From Imbricaverruca yamaguchii (Eukaryota; Arthropoda; Thecostraca; Neoverrucidae), in NCBI GenBank assembly GCA_034440575.1, contig JAOTOL010001661.1, positions 3,814,001 through 3,878,000 on the forward strand: DNA of 64,000 nucleotides, given 5' to 3'. The first letter of the stretch is position 1, and each line of letters opens with the position of its first letter. Shown here piece by piece: positions 45,825-57,899 of this stretch. The notes beneath the pieces are model-generated. The model was not told the DNA's origin and ran no database searches. It was given only the letters and a program-made list of their open reading frames with translations. The position numbers and the translations under genes are program-made.

Positions 45825-46030
45825 AGGGAACGCTGCTCTTCTGGACAGCGGGGAACGGCGCTGTGTTTAACAGCGCGGAGCACGGCTGTGTTGGACAGCA
45901 GAGAGCACGGCTGTGTTGGACAGTGGGGAGTGGTGTCGTGCTGAACAGCAGAGAGCACCGCTGTGTTGGGCAGCGGGGAGTGGTGTCATGCTGAACAGCA
46001 GTAAGTGGCGCTGCGTCGGACAGCGGATCG
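45825..46030. repeat. ~25-bp minisatellite in a GC-rich block
   Basis: Units 'cacggctgtgttggacagcagagag' alternate with 'tggtgtcgtgctgaacagcagagag' variants, about eight in all. GC-rich sequence with CpGs extends upstream to about 45660. No gene is recognised there. Confidence 0.8.
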
Positions 46031-47313
46031 GCGTCTCTGTCTGGTGGTGTGGTTACACGTACGACGGGCGTTACATTCACAGCAGGTACGTGGTACACGG
46101 CGGCGAGACGAGCCACGGAAGGAGGCCAACAGTATGTGTGCCGCATCCGTCACAGCAGTGGAGCGGTCAGCTTTCGTTATTGCGAAAGCTTCGTATTTCG
46201 TACATATATCCGTACTCCTCATCTGTGCATAGCTCAATGCTCTCCAGCCTGGTGGCGGTTCCGAGGATGAAGGCGCCGGCGTTAATGCCGGCGGACAACC
46301 GAGGGGTGGAAACGATAACGGGTTTGCAAAGCTGGAGGAGTGTACGACTCAGTTTTGGAAAACTGGAAAACGCCTGGTAGAAAGAGGACGTAATTATTTC
46401 TTTCCTCGACGTGCATAAGCGCTACATGCAATGTGCATCGTCACTACTGTGTCGATCCTTATCGTCGCTATACAAAGCGAATAACGAAAAATGTTGCTGA
46501 AGTATCGGCAAGCCTAATTGAAAACGTGAGCGATCCCCGCATTATCAGAGGTGTGATGTGGTGGGTGAAATTTCCAAGCAATTTTTTTCGAAATATTTTT
46601 TTAATGTCCCATTTTTTTCTCAGAATCAGCATCACAGAAAAAAAGGATACACCGAAGGAAAATTTGATGAAAACTAAATTCAGAACTTTGACAGACTTAG
46701 GAATACAAAACATGCCAAAATCTACGAAAATGCAATTCGTCTTCCGGAAATGTTTCAACTTAAAATTGGCATTCCATCAAAGAAAATATGTTCCGTTAGC
46801 TTCTGGTTATCTGTACGTGTTGAGAAGTTCGTGAAATATGCCGTATTGAAAGCCCTACAATTTTCTGAATACACATGCAATTTCAAAATTAACTCGTAAA
46901 ACAAAACATTTACAGATAAAAAATAAACCTTAGACCAAAGCGATGCGCCTGGATGAGTTCTTTTGAATGTTGTTCCGATGAAATTTTCTCATAATTTATA
47001 TTCACTATCTGAAAAAGCCGTTTCTGGGAATCTACGTCTAAGTCGCTAATTTAAGTCGCTTCACCCGCTTTTACGACCACCTGTGCGTCCTGCTAGGCGT
47101 TGCAGTCACCAAAAATCACTGAAAATGACCACATAATTGTCGTATTTCATCCATAGTGCAAAAAGTAGAACGTTAAAAATATCAATTTTTCCCCAAATTT
47201 CCAAGCATACTTTAACTATTCATAAGGTGCCCGCGACCCCAAATTGATTGTTCACCCAAAAAATTATGTTTCAGCGAACTAAATCGACGCCGTCCGTAAC
47301 GAGTTATCAAAGG
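46031..47313. other. No recognised feature
   Basis: AT-rich. A 133-codon open frame at 46433-46834 has no recognisable motif and unremarkable codon use. Confidence 0.4.
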
Positions 47314-47325
47314 CAAATCGACGTT

Positions 47326-47510
47326 CTTGTTGTTTATTGGGTGGTTCACGATACACCTTATGCACATTCACGGCTAGTGGCGACGCTCACGCTGTTTAGC
47401 CGGTGGGCCACGGGTTTGGGAAATGTCCTGAGTGGCGCTAGTGTCGAACCCGGGACCTATGGTACCCATAGCCTGACACCTTAGCCACTCGGCCAGCACC
47501 GCCCCTCCCC
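47326..47510 (-). mobile_element. tRNA-derived SINE with 12-bp duplication
   Basis: On the minus strand the head reads TGGCCGAGTGGCTAAGG (A box) and GGTTCGACAC (B box), with a CTAT/ATAG anticodon-arm-like stem between them. The 3' end reads CCAATAAACAACAAG. The segment is flanked by perfect CAAATCGACGTT copies (47314-47325 and 47511-47522). Position 33 of the would-be anticodon loop is not T and the acceptor stem is poor, so this is not a working tRNA. Confidence 0.85.
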
Positions 47511-47522
47511 CAAATCGACGTT

Positions 47523-48985
47523 GTTTGATTTACTTTTATTTACGTAACGTATGCACCACTGTGCAGTGCAGTGTCCCATGCAGTGTCTACATGTGTAGTG
47601 TCCCAAGAACGTGAATAATGAAGTCACATGAAGGATGTAAAAATGATGTTTCCAGGCACAGCCTCCGTGCACTGTGCCAGCAAGTTAGCTTGCAATAGGT
47701 GTTCGGCTGTCAGATCATCAGAAAAGAACTCTATAGTTCAGTTTGTCGCATACAATTTTCCTGTGGCAACTAGGCGGCGTTTTGAAAAGTGGCTGGATAT
47801 AAGATTGGCCAACATAGCCACACCTCGACACTCGAGGTCAGACCCGGGCGGCTCGCGGCTCACCAGGATTTCCGCTTTGAGTAGAGGTGGCCAGTGATCA
47901 GCCGAATCGAATGGTCTCATTTTTTCTCAATGCATCAGGGAATGTCGTGACCGGGAGGCCGATAATGATGTTGAACAAAATCCAAATGCATCTCATGAAA
48001 TACTTTTCGGCATGCATTGCTCTTATCTCCTCGCTAGTATATACTAATTTTACTTGCGCATATACATTAAATTACTATGGATAATCTCCTATGTCGATGT
48101 ATTAACTACATACAGACTCTCCCATGGTATCAGAACGATGTCTTGGATGAGTTGATCCGGTATAATATACAGCATCCGGCTAAAAAAACCGCTTAGCTTG
48201 AATCCTCTGACGGATGGTCGTGGATGCTTGCTAACGATAGCCACTGGTCCAACCCTGGTCTACCCCGCGACCTACACCTACTCCGGCAACTCGTTATCGC
48301 GGCATGCCATTAGCCCCGATTTGCCAGAGGGGCGCTTGTGGAGCTAATGCGGCCGAGGCGCGCACGCTACACGTGTAGAGCGGGCGCGATCACCTCCGAT
48401 CCGTCACGGCTGGGTGGCGCCAGCCTCTGTCGGACATACCGACCAACGGTGCGCCCTGCGCCACTACAGAGTGACACCTCCGAGAGAAGACGGACACTGG
48501 GGGCCGCCGTACACCGAGGCCGGCCGTACACTGGAAACGGCACGGCAATGCACCGACAATCATGACGCCTTGCTGCCGCCAATATTCCTTGTCAATGTGG
48601 GCTAACCCGTTTTATCTTATTTGACTTTCAATTGTGAGTTATCAGGGTGGCAAACTGATTTTATCAAGTTGATGTTAGGACATCTTGAAAAAGCTTTTAT
48701 CTTACACATATCGTTTTCCTTTTCAAGTTTTTTTTTTTTTTTCAAGAGCCTAGCGTATCCGGGGAGAGATAATCAGGAAATGATTCATCGAAAAACTACT
48801 TCCGAATACGGAGAATCCAATATGTGCCGAAATTTCCCTTTCGCTTCGCATCCCGCCCAATTTCATCATTATTCGCCTAATATTCATTATATTTCGTATT
48901 ACATGTACATTACATATGTACATACGAATTTGGGTACATTTAATCATACATACATGTATATGCATATTTAATATATTTATATATA

Positions 48986-48989
<4 letters not shown>
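47523..48989. other. Intergenic; GC-rich island near 48240-48590
   Basis: The island is CpG-rich but has no supported reading frame. The rest is AT-rich. Several 'catacatacatgtat' repeats near 48900-48960 lead into the AT tract. Confidence 0.35.

Positions 48990-49052
<63 letters not shown>
48990..49052. repeat. (AT)n microsatellite, ~63 bp
   Basis: Perfect AT repeat. Confidence 0.95.
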
Positions 49053-49055
<3 letters not shown>

Positions 49056-50014
49056 TATATTCACATGACTGCCTTAAAACGCAGTAATGCTGACCTGCTG
49101 GCGCTTATTCCGTCCGGCCTATCCCAGTCCGCTGACACGTTCAGACACGGCCCACTCAGTATCGCTCGCTCCGCGCCGTCTAACTGGTGGGAGTCTCGGA
49201 CGGCGCGCAGCTGCTGCTGATGCCCGTCACGGATCAGAGAAGATGCTGCGCCGCACATTGGCCGGCTGTTAAGTTAGCGGCTGACGAAGAGGCGCCTTGG
49301 GATGCTGACGTCGACTGCTAGGCCACAACTGTGCGCCCGTTGTGCGAGTGTCACGTTTCGAGTGCGTCGGTGAACAGCTGCTAAACGCCCGAAGTGGTTG
49401 CGTTTTTTTTTGCGGAGAATACCTGACGTGCTGATGAGTACTCAGCAGACCCCACTCCACAGCAGATGTTCTGTTGCTACTGTCCACGGTTATTCTGGGC
49501 TACTGTCCAGCCAATCCTCAATCTATTGGCCAGGAGCGCAGCCAGGATGGCCTCTGATAGGTGGAGCCCCACACACAATCAAGGGGCGGGGACCGCCCCT
49601 TAGCAACCAAAAAATGTCCTAGATGAACAATAATTGAGATATTTTTACCACTCAAAGCCCAAATTTTCTCCGCTTTACAGCCTCTTGGGCCGACATCCTC
49701 AAGAAAATCCTGGCTGGGCCAATGGGTGGAGCGGCAATACAGGGACAGTCAATGAGTAATGAGGCACATGCTTTGTCACCGAGCAGTTTTTTCCCAACGG
49801 GAAAGCCTTACGAAAAATACTCAAGGTATTTAGATAGGGAGGAGGGAGTGTGTTTTAGGTTTTTTTAAAAGCACAACGCGATATTCGTGTGCACCAATAG
49901 GCGTAGCGTTGAATGTCAGTTTTTGGGTGGAGAGGACATGTCCCTGTCCTCCACCTTGGTGACTCTCACGATCCAGTTTTATTGCATGGTGGTCCGACGC
50001 TGAGCTTGATGGGG
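49053..50014. other. No recognised feature
   Basis: GC-rich at 49090-49400, then mixed. Short GC-strong stretches ('ggggcggggaccgcccct', 49576-49594) resemble ends of dispersed repeats. Confidence 0.35.
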
Positions 50015-50290
50015 GGGGGGCGGAGGAAGTAGAAATGTTACACCAAAATTAGCAAGTCTAACTGCTTATCACTGCCTATGTACACCTATGTACACCTATG
50101 TACACTGTCTATGTACACTGGCTTTTGTCGTATCGTGTATGTGCTGGGTCCGATTTCACTATCACCATAGAGCAATGCTGTAATTACTTTTAACGTTATT
50201 GTCTTGTAACAGGAAAAGATTAGTTGATAGGTTGTGTTGTAGTAAATACGGACTAACATAAACCTTTCCCATGCTTTCCTGTCTTATAGG
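50015..50290 (+). repeat. Family C fragment
   Basis: Shares 'accaaaattagcaagt', 'tatgtgctgggtccgatttcactatcacc', 'taacaggaaaa' and 'aacctttcccatgctttcctg' with the family C copies. An expanded 'ctatgtacac' repeat lies at 50077-50118. Confidence 0.7.
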
Positions 50291-50619
50291 GACAAATGCT
50301 GGCGTGGCAACAACAAAGGACGGCCACAATGGGTGGAAACGGGACACATGCTCCATACATCTATTCATCTATTCGGAAGCCTCGCACATCATCGTTCCCG
50401 CCAGAAGCTACCCAAGTCTGGAATTCAACGACAGCCCGTGGTCAACCCTGGAACACCATTTCAAACGGGAACATGTCGAGGTTAAACTTCAAGGTGAAGT
50501 ATTTGTTTGAATTCTTTGATGGCCCCCAGTTTGATCACCATGCCTTCCAGTTGCATACAATGGAACTAATTCGACGTGACTTGTTTTGCAGTATCAGCAG
50601 TTTGAGAAGTCGAAACAAT

Positions 50620-51110
50620 TTCTAAGGTTAAAGGTCAAGCTGGATTACCCGGTCGCCTCAAATTTTGTTTAATTGTCGCCCAAGCCTACCCAAATTCATA
50701 AAGTGATAACGCTTAGCGAATCCTCCAATAACATGTAAAACTGGACCATGCAGAGATCGGACTGACCTCAAGGTTAAGGTTACTTCATATTTGTCAAAGT
50801 CATTGCGTTTCGTCGCAACGACTTTAATTTGAATCAAGTGTGTGTCATTTGACGTGTTGTGTTGTGCGGTATCAGGAAGTTAAGAAATGTGCGGTATCAG
50901 GAAGTTAAGAAATCTAGCCCATTCCAAAGGGAAAAGATCAAGCCGATTTATTCGGTTGCCTCACCTTTTTGTCTTCCCCATACCTAACCACATATGGCAT
51001 CGAGCCCGTGATGAACATTAAAAGTAGCATTTCAAACCGGCACATGTCAATGGCGAACTTTAAGGTCGAACTGCTTTTCTGCGAACGAGACGGCCGGCTG
51101 TCAAATTTGT
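50620..51110 (-). repeat. ~280-bp satellite units, reversed, about 1.7 copies
   Basis: Minus-strand matches to the 15-16.5 kb array, including the 'ccggtttgaaatgct' and 'tcatcacgggct' blocks. A 27-bp local duplication ('tgcggtatcaggaagttaagaaa') lies at 50866-50920. Confidence 0.7.
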
Positions 51111-51137
51111 CATTTCCGATGGGCTAAGTGTGGCGGG

Positions 51138-51183
51138 AGGTCACGAGGTCACGAGGTGATGATGTCTTGAGGTCACGAGGTCA
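51138..51183. promoter_or_regulatory. Five AGGTCA-like half-sites, mostly DR2
   Basis: AGGTCA at 51138, 51146, 51170 and 51178, and AGGTGA at 51154. Adjacent pairs are separated by CG. They lie at the edge of a satellite copy. Confidence 0.3.
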
Positions 51184-52899
51184 AATGTAGGAAACTGATA
51201 TATAATTTCGGGGATGCTTCAGTTGATTCTTTTTCTTCTGACATATATAATTTGCCACCCTTTCCGCTTCTTATTGATGAGATATCCATTGTCAAACCAA
51301 CCCATGTTAGTGGACCAAAAAATACTGCCGGAGGCGATAGCTCAAAAACCGTTGCCCGAATCGGGCTGATACTTGTACAGCCGTATTCAGAACCAAAGAC
51401 TACCCCATGAACAAATTTTAGTCTCAATCATAATTTATGGGGTGAAGTGCCTTGGTCGATCTGTCATGTAATGCATCAGCTGGGGCTTGGAGGATACGAG
51501 AGAGGTTGGGGGAGCAGATAAATCATTACTTTATTTAAAAAAGTGGTGACATATCCCCTCCCCCTCCCCCAGAAATTACACCCATGTTTATATCTGCTAA
51601 ATACCCTCCTTTGTGACTTAGTAACTGTTTGTGTCTGAACTAAACTACTCCCCGTGATGTTCATAATCTTGACATCCAGGGCGATTGTAGTATTTCGACA
51701 CAAGCCTTATCGTTTTTTTTGGGATTCTCCAAATTTCGCTGACATTTGAATACGGTGATATGAAGACATTGGTGCCGCCTTGTCTCCGAAAGTGGTGCGA
51801 AAAGCTTGCAGTGAATGTAGGAGACTGTCGTTGGGCATGATGCGTATGGGAATAGGTGAGGTAGATGGAAGGTATGGGATAGCAAGGTGATTACCATCCG
51901 TTGGGTGCGCAAAGCTGTGACCAGCTCCCAAGTGAGATGTCCGGCTCTGATTGTGCCCTTCGAATAAAGCCGCTCGGATTGTGGCCCGCAGTCTGGAATA
52001 AGATGTTCGCAGCTAATGATGCCGGCGGGAATACGACGCCAATTGAGCGGGGCGAAACACAGACACATTAGCGTTTGTGGCAGTGGCCAGTGACTCCAGG
52101 TTCTGCCATACTCCATGGAGAAGGGGTTCTCGCGAATAAGTTTCCAGAAGACTCACTTAGACTCGCATAGCGTCAGAGACTAGTCGAGGTATAACATATG
52201 GAGATACATGGGGACGAATCAAGCTATAAAGGCGGTCGGGTGGTGGCTTGCCATTTTTATAACTGGTGTTCGAAACCCATATGTTTGACATAAATTCGCA
52301 CTGATAACCAGTTGACAATGTCACAATAAATTGAGGTCATGACCAATACTTGACTGAGCGGTGGCTTCACAGACAATCTGTGACGGCGGCGGTTAGGAAT
52401 ACATGAGAAAACATTCCATTAAGAAATGTGTATTTATGCTTATTTTTCACTGCAGTGTCATTGCACGTCTTCAGATGGGTGCCATGATTTAAGCACCTAG
52501 CGCTTTTCCAGCAATCTGAGAACATGCTTTGATGTATTCGTAAGATTGATTACAATACACGCTATGATGATGATGATGATGGCCACGTTCTCCAGTTCCG
52601 CAACTCCTATCACGTTATCGACATCGCCAGTCTGTAGCTGCCCTGTGCGGCACAGCTTTGTATTTATTTGCATTTGGTATTTGCTTATGACCACCGTAGT
52701 ACGCCTGGTAAGACAGCACGAGGCATACGGAATTGTCAGTCGCTCTGACTGTGTCACTGACCCGGCGACTGGTCGATGCGTTTGCGAGCTGTTTGAAGAG
52801 CAGACAAAAAGCACCTTTTAATGATTGGGGGAAGTTGTGCCCACATTATTTCATAAGGGAGCATCTAATGATACAACGCTGATCGAAATGGAATGAGCT
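51184..52899. other. No recognised feature
   Basis: A 151-codon minus-strand frame at 51661-52116 has no clear domain. Nothing else recognised. Confidence 0.35.
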
Positions 52900-53060
52900 A
52901 TCCATATAAAGGAGTGGATACAAGGGGAGGGGTGGGCAGTGGGGGCATGTGTCCCTCCATGGGAAGGTGGCGCCCGTTAGGCCGAGAAAGTCGCCCTCTC
53001 TGGAGGGCTTCAGTGCACCATACCCGCCCAACATTTTTTTTGCCGACGAAAGCGTCCCTC
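52900..53060. repeat. Short family C-like fragment
   Basis: 'gggggcatgtgtccctccatgggaaggtggcgccc' resembles the 3' half of family C (compare 44040-44100 and 54340-54370). Confidence 0.5.
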
Positions 53061-53639
53061 CGAGGAAAAATGTGCGCTTCATGAATATCTTGGAACTGTC
53101 CTTGGTCATGTGTGCCATTTTCGTTGCGAATCACGCAACGGGTTGGTTACAATCAGCTTGTAATTGGAACGCTTTTTCTTTCAGAATGCCTCTTGCGGTC
53201 ACAACAGCGCCGAACCTGCGGGCGCACAGATTTGCGTTTTACAGACGAAACGTGTTCGTTAAATGAACCAAATGCAATATATGTGCTTCACATCGTTGTT
53301 TCGTCTGGGTGCCTTGCTCTATTCCCAATCACGGAAACATGTCACTAAACAGCAAATTTCTCATTTGAAGATTTTTTCTCTGAAATAATGCAGGGGCAAA
53401 TGTATTTTAATGCCATTATTTTCAGCTAACACCCATAGGTACCATGCCAAACCTCAGCAAGAATAGGGGTGATGCGTGGGGCAAGTGCGCCCCCAAAAGC
53501 ATGGAAAGCTTCACCTACTGACTGTCGGAGTCGCGTGACATGTACACTTGATAAAAACAGGCAGTAAAACTGACACAATTCCCTGTTCAGCTCACTACGA
53601 CAGTGCGTCGGCTTCATTTCGCTATAACCAGTGGTTGCT
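53061..53639. other. No recognised feature
   Basis: Contains 'tgcgtggggcaagtgcgcccccaaaag' near 53470, similar to GC-rich interiors of the dispersed repeats. Confidence 0.35.
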
Positions 53640-54520
53640 GGCATGGGTGTAGCTATGGTTTAGAAATTGGGTGTGGGGTAGGGTGGGATGGGGATGGGGA
53701 TGGGTGAGGTGGGGGTACAGACCAGGGACGCGGTAAGCTTGGACAGGATATAGGGGTAGCTCCGTCCCCCCGAAACAAAATCATTGGAATTCAGACGCTT
53801 CTCTGTCAATGTCTGGTTTTCAGATTTACCATTTCTAAAATCATACTTTGCGGACAAAAGATGCCGCAAAATTAGCAAGTTTCACTCCTTATCATTGCAT
53901 ATGAATATCGAGCTTCATGTCGCATGTGCTGGGCCTGATTTCACATCACCGTAGATAAATGCTGTACGTATGCTAAACGTTGCCCTCTTGTAGCAGGAAA
54001 AATAAAGTATCCGACGATGGTTTTGGTGGTTATTGGTTTTACGACACATCGACCATTGAATCATGTAGCGTCGGCAATCTCTCACGCCGATTGGTCGCAG
54101 GCATGGGTGAATACAAGCAGCGACAGATGAGACTCGAACCCACGATCTTTCGATTGTGAGACGGGCAACTTACCCTTAGACTACTCGTCCCCCGACGACG
54201 GATTTATTGTTGTAAATATGAACATACAATAACCTTTCCCATGCTTTCATGTTTTACAGCGACATGTTTCGATGCAATGACAACCAGGGTGGATAGAGGG
54301 TGTGGCACTGAGGGCCATGCCCTCAGTGCCACACCCTCGTAGAAGGTGGCGTCCTTCAAACCGGGAAAAGGCGCAGCTCTGAAAAGGTTCCAGTGTACCC
54401 GCTCAAATTTTTTCAGCAAGAAACGCCCATATGACATAAAAAGGCACCCCCTTGGAAGGAAAGGCATTTGGAAGGCAGCCCTTGAAAGGCATGGAAAGGC
54501 AGACCCTTATTAGTCTAGTC
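53640..54520 (+). mobile_element. Family C copy 3, split by a SINE
   Basis: It begins 'gcatgggtgtagctatgg' and follows copy 1 through 'accagggacgcggtaag', 'catactttgcggac', 'gggcctgatttcacatcacc' and 'tagcaggaaaaataaagtat'. After the SINE it resumes at 'aacctttcccatgctttcatg' and 'ggcgtccttcaaaccggg'. It diverges from copy 1 after about 54480, so its 3' end is missing or altered. Confidence 0.75.
54025..54191 (-). mobile_element. tRNA-derived SINE nested in family C copy 3
   Basis: On the minus strand the head reads GACGAGTAGTCTAAGGGTAAG (A-box region), CGTCTCACAATCGAAAG (tRNA-Val-like anticodon region) and GGTTCGAGTC (B box). The 3' tail reads GTCGTAAAACCAATAACCACC. Flanks CCGACGATGGTTTT and CCGACGACGGATTT (12/14 identical) are the likely target duplication. 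Copies 1 and 2 of family C lack the insert, which confirms it. The tail resembles that of the SINE at 47326-47510. Confidence 0.85.
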
Positions 54521-54699
54521 AGGGTCGGGGTGCCGTATTTCTAGGAGAAGGTTTACATATAATGTCTCACGATCGGAAAAACAAAGTTGTAATGTTTTAT
54601 GCTCTGAAAAACTGAGGCTTGCGATGTTTCACATATAAACATTTCATCAATTGCGGGTGATCACATTCAAAATTATAAAAGTTCGACATTGAGAACTGG

Positions 54700-55450
54700 A
54701 GAAGTGGATGATGAAATAGAATACAACGGCCCGAGAAATGGGTGCAGGGCCGATAGGGATAGATGCCATGCTGTGGGAATGGCTAGTTACGTTAGATACA
54801 ATGGTTCGGTAAATGGTCGCATGCACCATGCAGTCCGGTGAGGTCGGGCGCAGTGGGCCTGGAAAGTGGATACAGACCCAGTAGAATCGAATGCAGTGGG
54901 CCCTTGAAGTGGATGCAGGCCCGGTATGGTCGGATGCAGTTGGTCCGGAAAGTGGATGAAAGCCCGGTAACATTGGATGCAGTGGGCCCGAGAAGTGGAT
55001 GCAGGCCCGATAAGATCAGATGCAACCCTGGTAAGATCGGATACAGTGAATCTGGTAAGTGGATGTAGGTCCGATAAGGTCGGATGCAATGGGTCCGTAA
55101 GGTGGATGGTTACTGGTTGGGCCCTACTGCAAGCCCGGTAAGGCCGAATGCAGGGAGTCCGGGAAGTGAATCCAGGCTCGGTAAGGTCGGATGCAGTGGG
55201 TCCGGGAAGTGGATACAGGCCCGGTAAGGTCGGGTGCAGTGGGTCCGGGAAGTGGATGCAGGCCCGGTAAGGTCGGGTGCAGTGGGTCCGGGAAGTGGAT
55301 GCAGGCCCGGTAAGGTCGGGTGCAGTGGGTCCGGGAAGTGGATGCAGGCCCGGTAAGGTCGGGTGCAGTGGGTCCGGGAAGTGGATGCAAGCCTGGTAAG
55401 GTCGGGTGCAGTGGGTCCGGGAAGTGGATGCAGGCCCGGTAAGGTCGGCC
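54700..55450. repeat. 43-bp minisatellite
   Basis: The unit 'tccgggaagtggatgcaggc' plus 'ccggtaaggtcgggtgcagtggg' repeats every 43 bases. Units at 55190-55450 are almost identical. Those from 54700 to 55190 drift progressively. The ~259-codon minus-strand frame rich in Pro, Thr and His is a product of the repeat. Confidence 0.95.
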
Positions 55451-55701
55451 GTTGCGGTCAGCTGAGCAGCGCCACACCCGCCGTGAACTATTCGCTCGGT
55501 GCGCACGGTCGAGCGAGCACGCTGCTGCCAACACAGTCGCCGGCATGCACACGTTTGCCGACTCATTCTCGATGAATGCCTGGTGCGGTTTGCACTCGGC
55601 GTATTTACGAGCGCTCGGTGTGAAGTGACCCGTGACCGCCGGCAGGGGGCAAGGAACTGTCCCGAATCTCTGCAGTTGGCCAGCCACTCTAGTGGGTAAG
55701 G

Positions 55702-56200
55702 AAAGGAGGAGGAGGAGGATTAGGATGAGGAGGAGAGGAAGACGAGGAGGAGGAGGAACAGGATGAGGAGGAGGATGAGGATGAGGATGAGGATGAGGAT
55801 GAGGATGAGGATGAGGATGAGGATGAGGATGAGGATGAGGAGGAGGAGGATGAGGAGGAGGAGGAGGAGGAGGAGGAGGAGGAGGAGGAGGAGGAGGAGG
55901 AGGAGGAGGAGGAGGAGGAGGAGGAGGAGGAGGAGGAGGAGGAGGAGGAGGAGGAGGAGGAGGAGGAGGAGGAGGAGGAGGAGGAGGAGGAGGAGGAGGA
56001 GGAGGAGGAGGAGGAGGAGGAGGAGGAGGAGGAGGAGGAGGAGGAGGAGGAGGAGGAGGAGGAGGAGGAGGAGGAGGAGGAGGAGGAGGAGGAGGAGGAG
56101 GAGGAGGAGGAGGAGGAGGAGGAGAAGGAGAAGAAGGAGAAGGAGGAGGAAGAGGAAGAGGAAGAGGAAGAGAAAGAGGAAGAGAAAGAGGAAGAGAGAA
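55702..56200. repeat. (GAG)n/(GAGGAT)n array with 349-nt pure purine run
   Basis: (GATGAG)n at 55768-55838, then (GAG)n to about 56123, then GAAGAG/AAGAGG units to 56200. From 55852 to 56200 the plus strand has no pyrimidine. Long frames of poly-Ser or poly-Arg across it are artefacts. Confidence 0.97.
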
Positions 56201-57899
56201 TAAGCATGAATAAAATTAAGTTGCTCAGCCAGTAGCAGGCGCCGGACCTTTGAGGTTGGGGGCGTTGAGGGGAAAATGAAGCTTTTCTTTGATTTCTGTC
56301 AATCTTGCTTTACAAAAAAAACAAAAAAAAACAATAAGTCCCCGGATTCGTGCAGAATGCCTTCAGGCTGGGCGAACTGCTCCGAAGCACGAGCCTCCGC
56401 CTGTAGCGAAGCCCATGGATCAGCGTGACATGATAGGAAGCAGCGACGCCTTGCACTGATTGCGATGAAAATCGCGAAGTGGAACCCATAGGCATACCCA
56501 AAGGGGGCGGGGCCCAGAGACTCGAAAACCCCTTCTCGGAAAACTTTCTTTGATGTGGGAAAAGTTGAACATTCGTACAAAGGCAAAAGGCAGTGCCTGA
56601 AATCCTGGTCTTTCGATTTGAAAGAAAGTTTTGGTATAGTCGGACCGTTTTGCTAGCAAAATTTTGGTCGCGCCATCGCACTGGTGCCACTAAGAAAATC
56701 CTGTGTGCGCTTTTGGTAGAACCCACCTTGTAGCACGACCTACAATCATTTCCACCGGACTGACCACAATCTTCTTGAGGATTAAAAACCGGACATGGCC
56801 TCCAGGGATGATCAGAAAAAATATATCGGAAAATCTAAGGTATAACATTAAAAAAACACTCGGATGGAGCGAAGGTACATATTACAGACTTTAAATGTTG
56901 TATTTAAAAGTGCGCGTTTTAGCAAGACATGCGGCGAATGGCAGCAGGATGGGCGGCGGCAGCAAGGCGGGCGGTAGCAGGACGGGCGAAGGACGGCCGC
57001 AGGAATGGTGGGAGGTGGCAGCAGGGCGGACGGCAGCATGAAGGATGGCGGACGGCCGCAGGGTGAGCGGCGGACGGCTGCGAGAAGGGTGGCGGACGGC
57101 GGACCAGGTACCGGCAGCGGCTCGAGCCGCCGCTGGCCGAAGCACAACTCCAGATGGCGTGGGAATAATTACATTACCGACGGCAGATGGTAGCACGGCC
57201 GACCACCACAAGATGTCCAGCGCTGCTGCGACAGTCCGCCACAGCAGTGTCGGCTACGCAGACGCACCCGTGCAACCGCTACCAGAGGCAAATGGCCGAC
57301 TGAGGCGCGCCAAACCTGAGGACAAGCGGACATTCCCGGCCAAAGGATGACGGATCATAGGCGTAGAGAGGATCATAGAGTAGGTAGGTGTATATGTGTG
57401 TGTGTGGTTGTGGGAGGGGGATATGTGGAATATTACTGTCTTTTTCTTAGCATATAGCTAGTAATCTGGGATTTGGGGTGCCATCAACTTCATCGGTGAT
57501 CTAGCATCCAACATATAGTATCATAGCTAATTTGGCAATTTTGAAGTTCCCATTCCGGAGGGTCTGCCTCCTCATTGGTTCCACGTGCATACACTGTACA
57601 TGACTATGACGCATTAGTCCGGGTAAGGAGGAGGTGGGGAGAGGGCAGGGGAAAGGAACAGACAGTTAGCGCCCATCCGACTCAAGTTTGTACACCAGTC
57701 AGTTGTGTCGACACTGCAACCCATTTTCAACTACCTGAACCTACTTGCTTCCATTTTGGATGTCTTAGGTAGCATGGAAAACTGTGCAGACTGCAGTGTA
57801 TTTAATACCCAATCACAATAAACAAGTTTAGGTACATTAACATTGTTCTACGCTGAATGGTAGAACTTCCATTCACTAATAAAAATGGACGTGGCGATG
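56201..57899. other. Intergenic, with GGCGG-rich patch
   Basis: A G-rich low-complexity patch at 56930-57115 is built on 'ggcggcagcagggcggacggc'. The rest is unremarkable. An 'aataaacaagtttaggtacatt' motif lies near 57820-57840. Confidence 0.35.

Noticed and set aside
46433..46834. 133-codon plus-strand frame as a small gene
   Set aside because: AT-rich, no domain or splice signals, and an overlapping minus-strand frame is equally open.
47410..47510. Functional tRNA gene (minus strand)
   Set aside because: A and B boxes are good but the acceptor stem and anticodon loop are not, and the body has a SINE tail and target duplication.
51661..52116. 151-codon minus-strand frame as a possible LINE tail
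   Set aside because: No RNase H, zinc-knuckle or reverse-transcriptase motif could be identified with confidence.
54090..54191. Functional tRNA-Val-like gene (minus strand)
   Set aside because: The anticodon stem does not pair properly, and the sequence ends in a SINE tail with target duplication.
54787..55687. Long minus-strand open frames of 187 and 259 codons rich in Pro, Thr, His and Leu
   Set aside because: They are translations of the 43-bp minisatellite. 43 is not a multiple of 3, so all frames repeat the same peptides, and there is no start context or domain.
55689..56207. Poly-Ser and poly-Arg open frames
   Set aside because: Direct products of the (GAG)n array.
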